Below, piece after piece: positions 27,563 through 37,262 of a stretch of 64,000 bases of DNA. The stretch lies in contig CAVOJD010000009.1 of NCBI GenBank assembly GCA_963696075.1, forward strand, positions 372,001 to 436,000. Reading direction: 5' to 3'. This DNA is from CAJQQK01 sp963696075 (GTDB lineage Bacteria > Pseudomonadota > Alphaproteobacteria > Rhizobiales > Hyphomicrobiaceae). The first letter of the stretch is position 1; each line of letters opens with the position of its first letter. A program made the translations under genes and the position numbers. A model generated the notes under the pieces. That model did no database searches. It worked only from the letters and a program-made list of their open reading frames with translations, and had not been told where the DNA came from.

Positions 27563-28843
27563 CTACTCTGCTGCCATCCGTGCTGCCTGCGCCTGCTCGA
27601 TTCGCTCCTCAATGACGGGGCGGAAATTGCGAATGAGACCCTGGATCGGCCATGCGGCGGCGTCGCCGAGGGCGCAGATGGTGTGGCCTTCGACCTGCTT
27701 GGTGACGTCGAGCAGCATGTCGATCTCGGCTTTCTCCGCGTCGCCGCGCTCAAGGCGCTCCATGACCCGCCACATCCAGCCCGTGCCTTCACGGCAGGGT
27801 GTGCATTGGCCGCAGCTTTCATGCTTGTAGAAATACGAGAGGCGGCGGATGGCGGCGATGATGTCGGTCGACTTATCCATCACGATGATGGCCGCGGTGC
27901 CGAGGCCCGACTTGGCCTGCTGCAAAGCGTCGTAGTCCATCGTGATATCGTCACACACGTCGGTTGGCAGACAGGGCACCGATGAGCCGCCCGGGATAAC
28001 CGTCAGCAGGTTCTTCCAGCCGCCACGCACACCGCCGGCGTGCTTCTCGAGGAGTTCGCGGAGCGGAATGCCCATTTCTTCCTCGACGACGCAGGGGCGT
28101 TCGACGTGACCGGAGATCTGGAAGAGCTTGGTGCCGGTATTGTTGGGCTTGCCGAGGCCGGCGAACCAATCTGCGCCGCGGCGCAGGATGGTGGGGACGA
28201 CGGCGATTGATTCGACGTTGTTCACGGTCGTTGGCGCGCCATAGAGGCCGGCGCCGGCCGGGAACGGCGGTTTCAGGCGGGGCTGGCCCTTCTTGCCTTC
28301 GAGGCTTTCGAGGAGCGCGGTCTCTTCGCCGCAGATATAGGCGCCGGCGCCATGGTGGACGTAGAGGTCGAAGTCCCAGCCATTCTTGTTGTTCTTGCCG
28401 ATCAGGCCGGCTTCGTAGGCTTCATCGACGGCGCGCTGGAAGGCTTCACGCTCGCGGATATATTCGCCGCGGAAGTAGACGTAGCAGGCGTGCGCGCGCA
28501 TCGCGAAGGAGGCGATCAGGCAGCCCTCGACGAGGGTGTGGGGGTCGTGGCGCAGGATTTCGCGATCCTTGCAGGAACCGGGCTCCGATTCGTCGGCATT
28601 GACGACGAGGTAGGAGGGGCGCGGGTCTTCCTTCGGCATGAACGACCATTTGAGGCCGGTCGGGAAGCCGGCGCCGCCGCGGCCTCTGAGGCCGGAGGCT
28701 TTGACACGCTCGATGATCTCATCATGGCCAAGGTCGATCAGCGCCTTGGTGTTGTCCCACTGTCCCCGCGCCATCGCGCCTTTCAGCGAGACGTCGTGGA
28801 TCCCGTAGATATTCGTGAAGATGCGGTCCTTGTCGGCAAGCAT
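27563..28843 (-). CDS. nuoF: NADH-quinone oxidoreductase subunit F
   Basis: NADH-oxidising subunit that binds FMN and cluster N3. 426 residues: Gly-rich nucleotide site LRGRGGAGFPTGLKWSFM, FMN-site residues around YLVVNADESEPGSCKDREI, AYICGEETALLESLEGKKG, and N3 ligands in ESCGQCTPCREGTGWM. The start lies only 3 bp after the nuoE stop. A 249-bp gap without a gene follows before nuoG. Confidence 0.97.
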   Translation of the reverse strand: MLADKDRIFTNIYGIHDVSLKGAMARGQWDNTKALIDLGHDEIIERVKASGLRGRGGAGFPTGLKWSFMPKEDPRPSYLVVNADESEPGSCKDREILRHDPHTLVEGCLIASFAMRAHACYVYFRGEYIREREAFQRAVDEAYEAGLIGKNNKNGWDFDLYVHHGAGAYICGEETALLESLEGKKGQPRLKPPFPAGAGLYGAPTTVNNVESIAVVPTILRRGADWFAGLGKPNNTGTKLFQISGHVERPCVVEEEMGIPLRELLEKHAGGVRGGWKNLLTVIPGGSSVPCLPTDVCDDITMDYDALQQAKSGLGTAAIIVMDKSTDIIAAIRRLSYFYKHESCGQCTPCREGTGWMWRVMERLERGDAEKAEIDMLLDVTKQVEGHTICALGDAAAWPIQGLIRNFRPVIEERIEQAQAARMAAE

Positions 28844-28846
28844 GGA

Positions 28847-29470
28847 TCAGACCTTCTTGTTGTAGAGCGTGGGATCGGTGAGGGTGGTCAGATCGCCTTC
28901 GGGCGCTGACGCGGTGCGGCCGATCTGGGAGCCAGGCTTCGGGGGCGTGCCGGCGGCAAAGCCGTCCAACAGTTTTGCCAGCAATTCAGGGGTCAGATCT
29001 TCGTAGGTGTCCTTCCAGATCTGGACCATCGGCGCGTTGGCGCAAACGCCGAGACACTCGACCTCTTCCCAGGAGAAATCGCCATCGTCGGAAAGGGTGT
29101 GGGGCGCGTCCGCGATTCGGCTCTTGCAGACGGCGACCAATTCCTCCGCGCCGCGCAGCATGCAGGGCGTGGTGCCGCAGACCTGGACGTGCGCTTTCCT
29201 GCCGACGGGGGCGAGCTGGAACATGGTGTAGAAGGTCGCGATCTCGTAGACGCGGATATAGGGCATGTCGAGCATGTCGGCGACGTAGCGAATCGCCGGC
29301 TCTGGCAGCCAACCGGCGTGCTGTTCCTGGGCGCGCCAGAGCAGGGGGATCACCGCCGAGGCCTGCTTGCCGTCGGGGTAGTGCTTGATCTTATCTTGCG
29401 CCCACGCGAGGTTTTCAGCGGAAAATTCAAAACTCTGGGGCTGTTCGGAATGAAGGCGGCGCACGGCCAT
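28847..29470 (-). CDS. nuoE: NADH-quinone oxidoreductase subunit E
   Basis: Carries the [2Fe-2S] cluster N1a. 207 residues; cluster ligands lie in VCGTTPCMLRGAEEL and VECLGVCANAPMVQI. The N-terminal helical domain (AVIPLLWRAQEQHAGWLPEPA) is standard. The C-terminal tail of about 30 residues (GTPPKPGSQIGRTASAPEG) is longer than in E. coli and common in Alphaproteobacteria. Upstream lies a frameshifted membrane-protein gene rather than nuoD. Confidence 0.96.
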   Translation of the reverse strand: MAVRRLHSEQPQSFEFSAENLAWAQDKIKHYPDGKQASAVIPLLWRAQEQHAGWLPEPAIRYVADMLDMPYIRVYEIATFYTMFQLAPVGRKAHVQVCGTTPCMLRGAEELVAVCKSRIADAPHTLSDDGDFSWEEVECLGVCANAPMVQIWKDTYEDLTPELLAKLLDGFAAGTPPKPGSQIGRTASAPEGDLTTLTDPTLYNKKV

Positions 29471-29663
29471 GAGCGCAGTGTCTCCGGTTCACACAGGACG
29501 TAATGGCCGCCGGCACACAGAAGCAATGAAAGGACAGCGCGGCCGGGCGGCACGGTTTCAGATGTTCGAAGTACGGCGCTTGACGAAACGATGCAAGCGT
29601 CAGACGCGAACATTTACCGTTACGCGGCTGATGGTCTCGCCCAAAGTGCGCCGTTGGGCGCGC

Positions 29664-30138
29664 CTACCAATTGTTGCCGCGCCAGCTGTCGCGTTCGCCG
29701 CTGTTGGCAAACGAGGTGCTGCCGGTGTCGTTGATCTGGCTGTTCGGCTGGTAGTCCGATTCGAGGACGAAGCTTGGCGGGGTGCGCACGCTGATCCAGG
29801 CGAACACCAAAATGACGGTCGCGATCGGCGCGAGAAACAGCGATGCCTGCGATCCAACCCGCATGAAGCCGGTCCAGAAGAATGCCCACAAGCAGCCCGG
29901 CGGGCAGAATCCACCAGCCGCCGAGCTCAGTGGCGGGGGTCGCGGCGCGGAAGGCGGCGAACAGAAACGCAATCGCGAGGGCAAAAACGCCCAGCAGAAC
30001 CGGGACGAGTGGCTTGTTGGCGTGCAATTCACCCATCGGCCAATCGTTTCGAACGGCGAAAATGCGATAGGTCGCCAGGGACAGGCCCCATCCAAACGCG
30101 AGGGCGGCAGCAAAAAACGGCAGGTCGAGGTTGCTCAT
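29664..30138 (-). CDS. Hypothetical membrane protein between nuoD and nuoE, one frameshift
   Basis: Starts MSNLDLPFFAAALAFGWG at 30138. The first frame gives three hydrophobic segments (residues about 5-25, 45-65, 75-90); after LPAGLLVGI one extra base near 29880 moves to a frame with FMRVGSQASLFLAPIATVIL and a polar tail ending SGERDSWRGNNW with TAG at 29664-29666. The joined product is about 157 residues with four helices. Function unknown; co-oriented with nuoD and nuoE. The break is the same one-base type seen in nuoL, nuoM and dnaE. Confidence 0.55.
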
Positions 30139-30348
30139 CCATGGGCTCCGGCACGCAGCGCCGTGCGCGGCCCTTCGGTTCCGCCGCGCCGGCTGACGCA
30201 AATTTACAACTGGATTGGTGTTTTAGGGCGTGCCGAGTTGTTTATCAACTTATTCGAAACCTTTTCACTGACTCACGTGAAACATTGTCCGAATGCTGAT
30301 CATTGATCCCAACGCTCTCGCTTCTGCCCCGGAAACCAGCCCGGAAAG

Positions 30349-31539
30349 CTAACGGTCGATCTCGCCAAAGACGACGTCGAGGGAGCCCAGGATGGCGCTG
30401 ACGTCCGCCAGCATGTGCCCGCGGTTCATGAAGTCCATCGCCTGGAGATGGGCAAAGCCCGGCGCGCGGATCTTGCACCGGTAGGGCTTGTTGGAGCCGT
30501 CGGAGACGAGGTAGACGCCGAACTCGCCCTTCGGCGCTTCGACACAGGCGTAGACTTCGCCTTCGGGCACATGGAAGCCTTCGGTGTAGAGCTTGAAATG
30601 GTGGATCAGGGCTTCCATCGAGCGCTTCATCTGGTCACGCTTCGGGGGCACGACCTTCTTTTCGGCTGCAACATGGGGCCCGCGTCCGGCATCCGAGAGC
30701 AGCTTTTCGCAGCACTGCTTCATGATCCGGACCGATTCGCGCATTTCGCGCATGCGGATCAGGTAACGATCGTAGCAGTCGCCGTTCTTGCCGATCGGAA
30801 TATCGAATTCCATCTCGTCGTAGCATTCGTAGGGTTGCGCCCGACGAAGGTCCCAGGCAGCACCCGAGCCGCGCACCATGACGCCGGAGAAGCCCCACTG
30901 GAAACACTCATCGAGGGTGACAACGCCGATGTCGACGTTGCGTTGCTTGAAGATGCGGTTGTCGGTGAGGAGGCCTTCGATATCGTCCAGGATGGCGGGA
31001 TGGGTTTCGCAGAAGGCTGCAATATCCTCGACAAGCTCATCGGGCAGATCCTGGTGGACGCCGCCGACGCGGAAGTATTTGGCGTGCATCCGGGAGCCGG
31101 AGGCGCGCTCGTAGAAGACCATCAGTTTTTCGCGCTCTTCGAAGCCCCACACGGGCGGTGTCAGGGCACCGACGTCCATGGCCTGGGTCGTCACGTTGAG
31201 CATGTGCGAGAGGATGCGGCCGATCTCGGAGTAGAGCACGCGGATGAGCTGGGCACGATAGGGAATTTCGAGGCCCAGGAGGCGCTCGGCTGCCATGCAG
31301 AAGGCGTGTTCCTGGTTCATCGGCGCGACGTAGTCGAGGCGGTCGAAGTAGCCGATTGCCTGGAGATAGGTCTTGTGCTCGATCAGCTTTTCGGTGCCGC
31401 GGTGGAGGAGGCCGATGTGGGGGTCGACGCGCTCGACCACCTCGCCATCGAGCTCGAGGACCAGGCGAAGGACGCCGTGGGCCGCGGGGTGCTGCGGGCC
31501 GAAGTTGATGTGGAACTGGCGGATATCGGTTTCGGGCAT
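30349..31539 (-). CDS. nuoD: NADH-quinone oxidoreductase subunit D
   Basis: 49-kDa-type subunit that, with NuoB, forms the quinone site; derived from hydrogenase large subunits. 396 residues starting MPETDIRQFHINFGPQHPAA, with HGVLRLVLELDGEVVERVDP, HIGLLHRGTEKLIEHKTYLQ, and the C-terminal CKIRAPGFAHLQAMDFMNRG and VVFGEIDR. Separate from nuoC, unlike in E. coli. A GFA-family gene lies between nuoC and nuoD. Confidence 0.97.
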   Translation of the reverse strand: MPETDIRQFHINFGPQHPAAHGVLRLVLELDGEVVERVDPHIGLLHRGTEKLIEHKTYLQAIGYFDRLDYVAPMNQEHAFCMAAERLLGLEIPYRAQLIRVLYSEIGRILSHMLNVTTQAMDVGALTPPVWGFEEREKLMVFYERASGSRMHAKYFRVGGVHQDLPDELVEDIAAFCETHPAILDDIEGLLTDNRIFKQRNVDIGVVTLDECFQWGFSGVMVRGSGAAWDLRRAQPYECYDEMEFDIPIGKNGDCYDRYLIRMREMRESVRIMKQCCEKLLSDAGRGPHVAAEKKVVPPKRDQMKRSMEALIHHFKLYTEGFHVPEGEVYACVEAPKGEFGVYLVSDGSNKPYRCKIRAPGFAHLQAMDFMNRGHMLADVSAILGSLDVVFGEIDR

Positions 31540-31569
31540 GGGGTCTCGATCGGCGTGCGTGGATTGGGC

Positions 31570-32001
31570 TCAGTTGGTTGACGGTGGGGTGAACTCGGCG
31601 AGAAACTCGGCTTCCGTCATCTTGTGCGTCTCATTGGCGAAGGCGAAGTAGCCGGGATTGCGGTCGACATAGATCTCGCTGACGAATTTGAGGCGGTCTT
31701 CCTCCTGAAGGGCGCCGGCCATGACGGCAAGGTGGCCGAACTGTTCAGAGCGCCAGAACAGATTGGTGCCGCATGTTCCGCAAAAGCAGCGCTCGCCCCA
31801 ATCCGACGACTTGAAGACCGACAAATTGGCTTCTCCGTCAATCGTCAGATCTGTTGCGTCGACAAGAGCGAAGACCACGCCCCCCGACCAGGTCCGGCAC
31901 ATCTTGCAGTGGCAGGTGCCGACCTCACCGGTTGGCGATTTCAGCGAATAGGTGATCGCGCCGCAAAGGCACTTGCCGGTCAGTTCGTGCGGTTCGGCCA
32001 T
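31570..32001 (-). CDS. GFA/CENP-V domain zinc-binding protein
   Basis: About 143 residues starting MAEPHELTGKCLCGAITYSL. Zinc-ligand cysteines are in CLCGAITY, CHCKMCRTWSG and CFCGTCGTNLFW, the pattern of the glutathione-dependent formaldehyde-activating (GFA) / CENP-V family. Specific substrate unknown. It lies between nuoC (29 bp upstream) and nuoD on the same strand, so it is probably transcribed with the complex I genes; a respiratory role is not implied by the fold. In-frame ATGs upstream (32025, 32079) are possible starts. Confidence 0.88.
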   Translation of the reverse strand: MAEPHELTGKCLCGAITYSLKSPTGEVGTCHCKMCRTWSGGVVFALVDATDLTIDGEANLSVFKSSDWGERCFCGTCGTNLFWRSEQFGHLAVMAGALQEEDRLKFVSEIYVDRNPGYFAFANETHKMTEAEFLAEFTPPSTN

Positions 32002-32029
32002 GTCGTCAGGGCCTCCTGCCCTCATCGCA

Positions 32030-32656
32030 TCAACCCGGCTTCTGCTCGCCGGTCGCCTTCTCGTCGCCGGGCAGCACATAATCGGTGCCTTCCCACGGGC
32101 TTTCGAAGTCGAAGCTGCGGAATTCCTGAGTCAATCGCACCGGCTCGTAGACGACGCGCTTGGCTTCATCATCGTAGCGCACCTCGACGTGGCCCGTGAG
32201 GGGGAAATCCTTGCGCAAGGGATGACCCTGGAAGCCATAATCGGTCAGCAGGCGGCGCAGGTCGGGATGGCCGGAAAAGAGAATGCCATACATGTCATAG
32301 GCTTCGCGCTCGAACCAGTTGGCCGCCGGGAAAACGCCGACGGCGCTTTCGATGGCATCCTGTTCACCGATCTGGGTCTTGATCCGGATGCGATTGTTCA
32401 GGACCGGCGAGAGGAGGTGGTAGACGACATCGAAGCGGTCCTCACGGCCCGGCCAGTCGACGCCGCAGATGTCGATCAGAACCACGAACTTGCAGCGGCC
32501 ATCGACGCGCAGCAGCTTGAGGAACGGGACGATCGCGGCAGGCTTGATGTGGACCGTCAATTCGCCGAATGCGACTTCGTGGCCCATGACCTGATCGGGC
32601 GCCTTCGCGCTCAGGTATTCGCCGAGATCGGCAAGCGCGTTCTCATCGACTGTCAC
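32030..32656 (-). CDS. nuoC: NADH-quinone oxidoreductase subunit C
   Basis: 30-kDa-type peripheral subunit. 208 residues from a GTG start (MTVDENALADLGEYL). Family signature ERVAYDMYG-like block is seen as NWFEREAYDMYGILFSGHPD, then LRRLLTDYGFQGHPLRKDFP and the C-terminal FRSFDFESPWEG. Acts in the peripheral arm next to NuoD. The gap to nuoB is about 100 bp. Confidence 0.96.
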   Translation of the reverse strand: MTVDENALADLGEYLSAKAPDQVMGHEVAFGELTVHIKPAAIVPFLKLLRVDGRCKFVVLIDICGVDWPGREDRFDVVYHLLSPVLNNRIRIKTQIGEQDAIESAVGVFPAANWFEREAYDMYGILFSGHPDLRRLLTDYGFQGHPLRKDFPLTGHVEVRYDDEAKRVVYEPVRLTQEFRSFDFESPWEGTDYVLPGDEKATGEQKPG

Positions 32657-32759
32657 GGGTCCGACTTCCTTCGCGGGTTGGCGCCGGGGCCGCCTGGCAG
32701 GTTCCGGCTATCGTTCGTGTGGGCAGGCCGCGATCATCCTCGGATCAGCGGGCCTCGGA

Positions 32760-33353
32760 TCAGCGGGCGATCGTTCCGGTACGGCGAATTTTCTTCTGCA
32801 ACATCAACACACCATAGACCAGCGCTTCGGCAGACGGCGGACAGCCAGGGATGTAGATGTCGACGGGGACGACGCGGTCACAGCCCCGCACGACGGCGTA
32901 GGAATAATGATAGTAGCCGCCGCCGTTGGCGCATGAGCCCATCGAGATGACGTAGCGCGGCTCGGGCATCTGGTCGTAGACCTTGCGCAGCGCGGGCGCC
33001 ATCTTGTTGGTCAAGGTGCCAGCGACGATCATAACGTCCGACTGGCGCGGCGACGCGCGGGGGGCGAAGCCGAAGCGCTCGAGATCATACCGCGGCATGG
33101 CCGACTGCATCATCTCGACCGCGCAGCACGCAAGCCCGAACGTCATCCACATCAAGGAACCGGTCCGGGCCCAGTTGATGAGATCATCGGTGGTGGTCAC
33201 GAGGAAGCCCTTGTCGGCCAACTCGTTGTTTATCATCGTGAAGCTGGGATCGCCGGGCTTGATGATGCTGCCCGCACCGCTTCCCTCCCCGGCCTTGTCG
33301 TAGGCCGGGAGCGTGCTGAACGGCTTGCCGGTCGCGGAATTGATCAATCCCAT
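32760..33353 (-). CDS. nuoB: NADH-quinone oxidoreductase subunit B
   Basis: Carries the terminal [4Fe-4S] cluster N2, the electron donor to quinone. 197 residues; ligands are the adjacent Cys pair in FGLACCAVEMM plus GSCANGGGYYHYS and YIPGCPPSAEAL. The start MGLINSATGKPFSTL at 33353 overlaps the nuoA stop by 10 bases, indicating translational coupling. The N-terminal 40 residues are low in complexity (Gly/Ser), typical for alphaproteobacterial NuoB. Confidence 0.97.
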   Translation of the reverse strand: MGLINSATGKPFSTLPAYDKAGEGSGAGSIIKPGDPSFTMINNELADKGFLVTTTDDLINWARTGSLMWMTFGLACCAVEMMQSAMPRYDLERFGFAPRASPRQSDVMIVAGTLTNKMAPALRKVYDQMPEPRYVISMGSCANGGGYYHYSYAVVRGCDRVVPVDIYIPGCPPSAEALVYGVLMLQKKIRRTGTIAR

Positions 33354-33709
33354 TCGAGGCCGCCTTTCTTCCATTCGTAGATGAAGCCGACGGTGAGAAC
33401 GCCTAAGAAGATCATCATCGACCAAAAGCCGAACTCGCCGATCTCGTTGAAGGCGATTGCCCAGGGGAAGAGGAACGCGATCTCGAGATCGAAGATGATG
33501 AAGAGAATCGCGACCAGGTAGAAGCGGACGTCGAATTTCATGCGCGCGTCATCGAACGCTGCAAAGCCGCATTCGTAGGCCGACACCTTCTCGGGGTCCG
33601 GATTGCGAACCGCGATCAGGAACGGCGCAACCATGAGGGCGCCTGCAATGAAGAGCGACACCGCGAGGAAGATGATGATCGGCAAATATTGGCCGGCAAG
33701 GTCAATCAT
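33344..33709 (-). CDS. nuoA: NADH-quinone oxidoreductase subunit A
   Basis: First gene of the complex I cluster; three-helix membrane subunit. 121 residues: IIIFLAVSLFIAGALMVAPF, then the loop KVSAYECGFAAFDDARMKFD with the conserved Cys, then AILFIIFDLEIAFLFPWAIA. An 82-bp gap upstream separates it from a co-oriented efflux gene and probably holds the main nuo promoter, though no clear boxes were identified. Confidence 0.97.
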   Translation of the reverse strand: MIDLAGQYLPIIIFLAVSLFIAGALMVAPFLIAVRNPDPEKVSAYECGFAAFDDARMKFDVRFYLVAILFIIFDLEIAFLFPWAIAFNEIGEFGFWSMMIFLGVLTVGFIYEWKKGGLEWD

Positions 33710-33791
33710 GCGTCGGGAGACCCTTTGAGGTGTTCACGTCAAACAAGCTGGTATCGCAGCCGTTCGTGGCTGGCAAGGTGGAAGCGGCAAA

Positions 33792-35126
33792 TCACCCGAC
33801 CTCGTCACGGCCAAAGGCTGCGATACCCTCTGTCGCAAGCACGATTACCAGCGCGGCCACCGAGAACGCCAGGAAGCCGATACTCAGGGGGAGCGCCGTC
33901 TGGTCAAAGAACTGGCCGACCAGGGTGCCAAAGAGCGCGCCCGCCAGCGTTGTATAAGACCCCATGATGGAAGACGCTGTTCCCGCGACAGCGCCGAGCG
34001 GCTCCATGGCAACGGCGTTGAAGTTGGAAACGATCAGGCCAAAGAAGAAAAACAACACGACGAGGCCGCTCCACAGCAGAAAAAACGGGGGATGGCCGCT
34101 GTAACTCCAGGTTATGGCTGCAACACAGGCTGCAACGACGGTGAAGGCGGCAAGCGCCCGATGAGAGACGGTACGCATCCCGAACCGCATCACGATCTGT
34201 GAATTCGTCAGACCGGCGGCGGCCATCGCCATCGCCACGGACCCGAAGGCGATCGGAAACCAGGGGCCGAGGCCGTAGACGTCGACGAATATCTGCTGGG
34301 AGGACAGAATGTAGCTCATCAGGCAGGCAAACATGAAGCCGCTGGCGGCGATATAAGCGACGGAGACGGGGGTTGTGACGACGGCTGCGAGGGCTGCCGT
34401 GAAGGCGACCGGTTCGGCGCTGATGGACGGGGCACCGTCAAGACGCACGACGTGTCGCGCCCCCGGGCTTGGCACGCGGCTTTGGCCGCGATGGGTCGGG
34501 GAGGTTTCCGGCAGGCGGATCCAGGCCCACACGAACGCGATGACGCCAACGATGGCGAGGATGTAAATCGGCGCGCGCCACCCGCCAATCAGGCCGAGGA
34601 ACTGCCCGATCGAGGGCGCGACGACGGGTACGAGGATGAATGTCGTCATGACCAGCGACATCAGGCGGGCCATCTGGCGGCCGGAGAACAGGTCGCGGAC
34701 GATGGCGACAACGACGACGCGGGGGGCCGCCCCGCCGACGCCTTGCAGGAAGCGGGCAACGAGGAGCCAGGAGAAAGACTGGGCGGTACTGGCGAGGGCG
34801 GCGCCGATGGTGAATATGATCAGGCCGGCAAACAGGATCGGGAGACGGCCGGCGCGGTCGGAGAGGCTTCCGACAACGAGCTGGCCGAGGACGAGGCCGA
34901 TCAAATAACTGGTGATGACCCATTGGCGGTCGTTGTCACGTTCGACGCCGAGGCTGGCAGCCAGATCGGGCAACACCGGCAGCATGATGTCGATCGAAAG
35001 CGCCGTCAGGCAGGTCAGAAGGGCAGCCAACGTGACGAATTCGAACATCGAGAGGGGCAGCCCGGCGACGCGGCCGGACGCAACGGCAGGCGTTGCCTCG
35101 GGTGGTGGATTGGGGGAGGACGACAA
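33792..35126 (-). CDS. Bcr/CflA-type major facilitator drug efflux protein
   Basis: About 444 residues, 12 predicted helices. The N-terminal block ALSIDIMLPVLPDLAASLGV and the loop 2-3 motif GQLVVGSLSDRAGRLPILFAGL place it in the Bcr/CflA subfamily of multidrug MFS pumps; RFLQGVGGAAPRVVVVAIVRD is motif C-like. Proton-driven export across the inner membrane is expected; the substrate is unknown. The longest reading starts at a TTG (35126); the first ATG is at 35048, just before the first helix, and is a possible start. Confidence 0.88.
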   Translation of the reverse strand: MSSSPNPPPEATPAVASGRVAGLPLSMFEFVTLAALLTCLTALSIDIMLPVLPDLAASLGVERDNDRQWVITSYLIGLVLGQLVVGSLSDRAGRLPILFAGLIIFTIGAALASTAQSFSWLLVARFLQGVGGAAPRVVVVAIVRDLFSGRQMARLMSLVMTTFILVPVVAPSIGQFLGLIGGWRAPIYILAIVGVIAFVWAWIRLPETSPTHRGQSRVPSPGARHVVRLDGAPSISAEPVAFTAALAAVVTTPVSVAYIAASGFMFACLMSYILSSQQIFVDVYGLGPWFPIAFGSVAMAMAAAGLTNSQIVMRFGMRTVSHRALAAFTVVAACVAAITWSYSGHPPFFLLWSGLVVLFFFFGLIVSNFNAVAMEPLGAVAGTASSIMGSYTTLAGALFGTLVGQFFDQTALPLSIGFLAFSVAALVIVLATEGIAAFGRDEVG

Positions 35127-35384
35127 GGCCGTGACTTTCGCGGGGCAACACCCGGGGGCGCTGGATCAGGGATGAGCGGCTGGTCTTTGCAGCCGGCGGC
35201 CATTAGTACGCCAGGGGATAATCGGGTCAATCCGGACGTGGTGCCGCCTTGACTTGATCGTAGGGTAATGTCACGGCGGCGGCGTCCGTTATGGGAATCG
35301 ATCGTACAAGCAGGGCCATCATGGCTCCTGAGATCAACATCCCTCGTTTGATTGATCGGCCAGTTATTTACAACAGGTTCTCCC

Positions 35385-37181
35385 TTGGAAGCGCGCAACA
35401 CCACCGACCACAAGGCCTCGGCGCTGTTCCACAGGATATGGCTGGAGTGGGGCCATCGCCATCGCCGGCTGATCGCCCTCAATCTGGCCTGCATCGGCGT
35501 CTTTTCGGCGGTCAACGGGCTCTATGCGCCGATCATCAAGTATATCGTCGATCAAGCGAGCGCCGGGGTCACTGACAACTACTGGATCCTGATCGCGGCG
35601 CTTGTCGTCACCGTGGTCAAGGCGTCGGCGTTGCTGGCCCACAAGCGCCTCAACGTGCGCCTCTTCACCGGCATATCGCTCGACATGCAACGGGCGCTCT
35701 ATGCCAAGATGATCGCAGCCGACGTCGCCTGGCATGGCCGCGAGCCTCCCGCTGCCCTGGCGCAACGGATCATGGCTGATGTGGGGGAAGTGCGGGGCGC
35801 GCTGGAACGGGTCGTGAACAATGCGATCCGTGACGTCCTGATGATCGTCGCCGTCGTTGCCTCGATGATCTACATCGACTGGCAGCTCTCATTGATTGCG
35901 TTTGCCGTGTTCCCGATTGCGATCTGGCCGATCTCGAAGATCGGGCGGTCGCTGAGAAAAATCGGCCGCCAGACCCAGGCGAGCATCGGCGGTGTCAGTG
36001 CGCGCCTGCTCGAGGGGTTGGCAAGCATCAAGGTTGCGAAAACCTACCAGCTCGAGGACCGGCTCAATACCCGCAGCCGTGAAGATCTCGAAATGCTGAG
36101 GGCCCTTAGTATTCGTGCCGGCGACCACCAGGCATTGATCGATCCGATGATGGAGGTCCTCGGCGGGATCGTGATCGTCGGGGTCTTGTTCTTTGTCGGG
36201 TGGCGGCTCGACGCCGGGCAGAACACGCTCGGCGATTTCGCGGGCTTCATCACGGCGCTGCTGCTTGCCGGCCAGCCGCTGCGTGCGCTTGGCAATCTCG
36301 CCGGCCATATCCAGCGTGGCCTCGCCGCCAGCCAACGGGTCTTCAGTGTACTTGATGAGCCGGCGCGGGTGGTGACACGGGCCGGCGCGCCGGCGCTCGT
36401 CGTCTCACGCGGCGACGTGACCTTCGAGGACGCGACATTTTCCTACGAGACGGAGCCCCGGCCGGCGCTGGATCATGTTTCGCTGGTTGTTCCGGGCGGC
36501 AGCCGGTTGGCGTTGGTTGGGCGGAGCGGTGCTGGCAAGTCGACGCTGTTCAACCTGATCCCGCGCCTGTTCGATCCGACCGAGGGCCGCGTGCTGGTGG
36601 ATCAACAGGATATCAGCGGGGTCACACTCGAGAGCCTGCGCGCCAACATCGCGCTCGTCACCCAGGACTCGATCCTGTTCAACGATACGGTGCGCGCCAA
36701 TATTGCGATCGGCGCCCGCGACGGGCGGGCCGAGGACATTGCGTTGGAGGCCGTACAGGACGCTGCAAAGTCAGCCGCCGCGCACGACTTCATCGAGGCG
36801 CTGCCGAAGGGATACGACACCGTGATCGGTGTTGGCGGTGACAGGCTCTCCGGCGGCCAGCGGCAGCGACTTTCGATTGCGCGCGCGTTCCTGAGAAACG
36901 CCCCCATCCTGCTGCTGGATGAGGCGACAAGTGCGCTCGATGCGGAGGCGGAGGCCCAGATCCGAGAGGCCCTCGAGCGGCTTTCGGCAGGGCGCACGAC
37001 GATCGTCATCGCGCACCGGCTGTCGACGATCATGGATGCCGACCAGATTGCCGTCCTCGACCGTGGACGGCTTGTGGAACTTGGCGATCATGCCGCGCTG
37101 ATCGCGCGGGATGGGATTTACGCATCGCTGTTCCGATTGCAATTTCAGGATGTTCTCGACGTTAGCGAAGTGGGCGATTAG
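35385..37181 (+). CDS. ABC exporter, fused membrane and ATPase domains (MsbA-like)
   Basis: About 598 residues from a TTG start (MEARNTTDHKASALF); an upstream TTG at 35352 is also in frame, and no suitable ATG exists. Six-helix exporter domain (residues about 25-310) then an ATPase with Walker A ALVGRSGAGKSTLF, Q-loop VTQDSILFNDTVRANI, signature LSGGQRQRLSIARAF, Walker B ILLLDEATSALD and H-loop IVIAHRLST, all intact. The family exports lipids, lipid-linked glycans or drugs. It lies beside glycosyltransferases and the degenerate ABC module, so a glycolipid substrate is an inference. Confidence 0.92.
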   Translation: MEARNTTDHKASALFHRIWLEWGHRHRRLIALNLACIGVFSAVNGLYAPIIKYIVDQASAGVTDNYWILIAALVVTVVKASALLAHKRLNVRLFTGISLDMQRALYAKMIAADVAWHGREPPAALAQRIMADVGEVRGALERVVNNAIRDVLMIVAVVASMIYIDWQLSLIAFAVFPIAIWPISKIGRSLRKIGRQTQASIGGVSARLLEGLASIKVAKTYQLEDRLNTRSREDLEMLRALSIRAGDHQALIDPMMEVLGGIVIVGVLFFVGWRLDAGQNTLGDFAGFITALLLAGQPLRALGNLAGHIQRGLAASQRVFSVLDEPARVVTRAGAPALVVSRGDVTFEDATFSYETEPRPALDHVSLVVPGGSRLALVGRSGAGKSTLFNLIPRLFDPTEGRVLVDQQDISGVTLESLRANIALVTQDSILFNDTVRANIAIGARDGRAEDIALEAVQDAAKSAAAHDFIEALPKGYDTVIGVGGDRLSGGQRQRLSIARAFLRNAPILLLDEATSALDAEAEAQIREALERLSAGRTTIVIAHRLSTIMDADQIAVLDRGRLVELGDHAALIARDGIYASLFRLQFQDVLDVSEVGD

Positions 37182-37262
37182 TTGCATGGCGCGCTTGCCA
37201 TCGCACCAACGACGGGCCGGATCATGCATTTCTCCGCGGCATGACCGGGCGGGATGGCCGGT

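Noticed and set aside
35127..35384. Riboswitch or structured leader before the ABC exporter
   Set aside because: No recognised aptamer core; only a normal divergent intergenic region with a weak TTG start.
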